Part shown: piece after piece, positions 63,269 to 64,000 of the stretch
Layout of the letters: the number at the start of each line of letters is the position of its first letter
How positions within the stretch are numbered: position 1 is the first letter of the stretch
DNA from: Bradyrhizobium uaiense
GTDB lineage: Bacteria > Pseudomonadota > Alphaproteobacteria > Rhizobiales > Xanthobacteraceae
Length of the DNA: 64,000 nucleotides
Direction: 5' to 3'
NCBI RefSeq assembly: GCF_010811875.1
Contig: NZ_VKHP01000011.1
Location: forward strand, 1 to 64,000
Position numbers and translations under genes: made by a program
The notes under the pieces: model-generated
The model's input: the letters and a program-made list of their open reading frames with translations, nothing else
Database searches by the model: none
Told to the model about the DNA's origin: nothing

Positions 63269-64000
63269 GTGACTGCGTCGATTTCGTTTCCGACATCTGA
63301 TGCACAAGGTTGGCAACCGTTGCAGCGGCTTCTGTCTTCGGTTCCAACTTTGCTGTTCGCTATTCGCGTCTGGGCCGCAGCCTGCCTGGCTCTCTTCGTC
63401 GCATTTTGGCTCCAAGTCGATAACGCCTATTGGGCAGCCACCACCGCGGTGATCGTCTCGCAACCGAGCCTCGGCGCCTCGCTCCGAAAGTCCTGGTTCC
63501 GGATGGGCGGGACGATCATTGGTGCCGTGGCGATCGTGATTCTAACAGCGTGCTTTCCGCAAAATCGTCTTGGCTTTCTGCTGGGCTTGGCACTTTGGGC
63601 GGCCGCCTGTGGCTTCGTTGCCGCTACTCTCCGCAATTTCGCCGCTTATGGCGCTGCGCTCGCCGGTTTCACGGCTGCGATCATCGCGAGCGACGAGCTC
63701 GGCGCAACAGGAGGGCTAGGCGGACATGTCCTTTTGCTGGCTCTTACACGGGTCAGCGAGATCTGCATAGGGATCGTCTGCGCCGCAGTGGTCCTGGCCA
63801 CCACTGATCTCGGGCGGACGAGGGGCCGCCTTGCCGATTTGTATGCAGCTATCTCCGGCGCGATTGCGCGCGGGCTGGTGTGTACGCTCAAGGGAGCTGA
63901 CGGTGGGACCACGCGTGCGGAACGTCGAGATCTTGTCCGGCAGACGATCGCGCTCGACCCGGTCATTGATGAGGTCATGGGAGAAGAGCCAGATCTGCGG
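63269..64000 (+). CDS. FUSC-family efflux protein, N-terminal part (runs off window)
   Basis: An open frame from a GTG at 63269 (GGGGAAGGGA upstream; a GTG at 63248 is possible) to the window end, 244 codons. It contains VWAAACLALFVAFWLQVDNAYWAATTAVIVSQPSLGASLRKSW and GTIIGAVAIVILTA, the characteristic N-terminal helices and loop of fusaric acid/aromatic acid efflux pumps (FUSC, PET family). About six membrane segments are seen before a hydrophilic domain begins. The adjacent small FUSC gene suggests a joint efflux system. The C-terminus is unseen. Confidence 0.82.
   Translation, partial: MTASISFPTSDAQGWQPLQRLLSSVPTLLFAIRVWAAACLALFVAFWLQVDNAYWAATTAVIVSQPSLGASLRKSWFRMGGTIIGAVAIVILTACFPQNRLGFLLGLALWAAACGFVAATLRNFAAYGAALAGFTAAIIASDELGATGGLGGHVLLLALTRVSEICIGIVCAAVVLATTDLGRTRGRLADLYAAISGAIARGLVCTLKGADGGTTRAERRDLVRQTIALDPVIDEVMGEEPDLR

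Overview
The window looks like chromosome from a Bradyrhizobium-type alphaproteobacterium (Nitrobacteraceae). It is GC-rich, and the gene families fit: a soluble formate dehydrogenase of the Methylorubrum FDH1 type, TRAP and LivK-type uptake systems, a cyanide-insensitive quinol oxidase, a giant kinase/ATPase/histidine-kinase fusion, and intergenic repeats I recognise from Bradyrhizobium. The genus is inferred; no rRNA gene is present.

0-19.8 kb, backbone. An IS630-type transposase start lies at the left edge. It is followed by a LysR regulator, molybdenum-cofactor genes (mobA, fdhD, moeA) and an NAD-dependent formate dehydrogenase whose NuoE- and NuoF-like parts are fused. Next come a ModA-like protein without a signal peptide, an ExoD-like protein, a LivK-type binding protein, a glutathione S-transferase-like gene broken by an amber codon, a YiaW/HlyD pair, a complete TRAP transporter and an LTXXQ/Spy-like protein.

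19.9-36.1 kb, mobile region. An intact tRNA-Lys(CTT) is followed by a tyrosine integrase with an excisionase-like partner. Then comes an 11-kb catabolic cassette: IclR regulator, two LigI/fuconolactonase-like amidohydrolases, an SMP-30 lactonase, a frameshifted YdiJ-like FAD/Fe-S oxidoreductase, two ACS-family MFS carriers, a DUF1932-type dehydrogenase and an RraA-family aldolase. Two near-identical palindromes (TGAAACATCGTTTCA type) mark its control regions, and a 24-bp direct repeat lies on both sides. A tRNA-Glu 3' fragment and a second integrase/excisionase/winged-helix set follow, with two more tRNA-like scraps behind them.

37.1-43.5 kb, the most interesting part. A dUTPase gene is divergent from a tightly overlapping operon: PRTase-like protein, ORC/CDC6-like ATPase, an uncharacterised protein with TG and GTKP motifs, an N6-adenine-type DNA methyltransferase and ThyX. 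It looks like a conflict (defence) system built around pyrimidine deoxynucleotides.

43.9-54.4 kb, signalling. An Ohr remnant runs into a 2104-residue kinase/ATPase/GAF/PAS/histidine-kinase protein, followed by two FixJ/CheY-type response regulators and a shortened winged-helix NTPase regulator.

54.7-64 kb, respiratory and stress cluster. An exported alpha/beta hydrolase, fumC, a small exported protein, tandem cupins, mqo, cioAB-type oxidase genes and two FUSC-family membrane proteins, the last cut by the window end. Fumarase, malate:quinone oxidoreductase and the quinol oxidase together would make a short fumarate-to-oxygen electron route.
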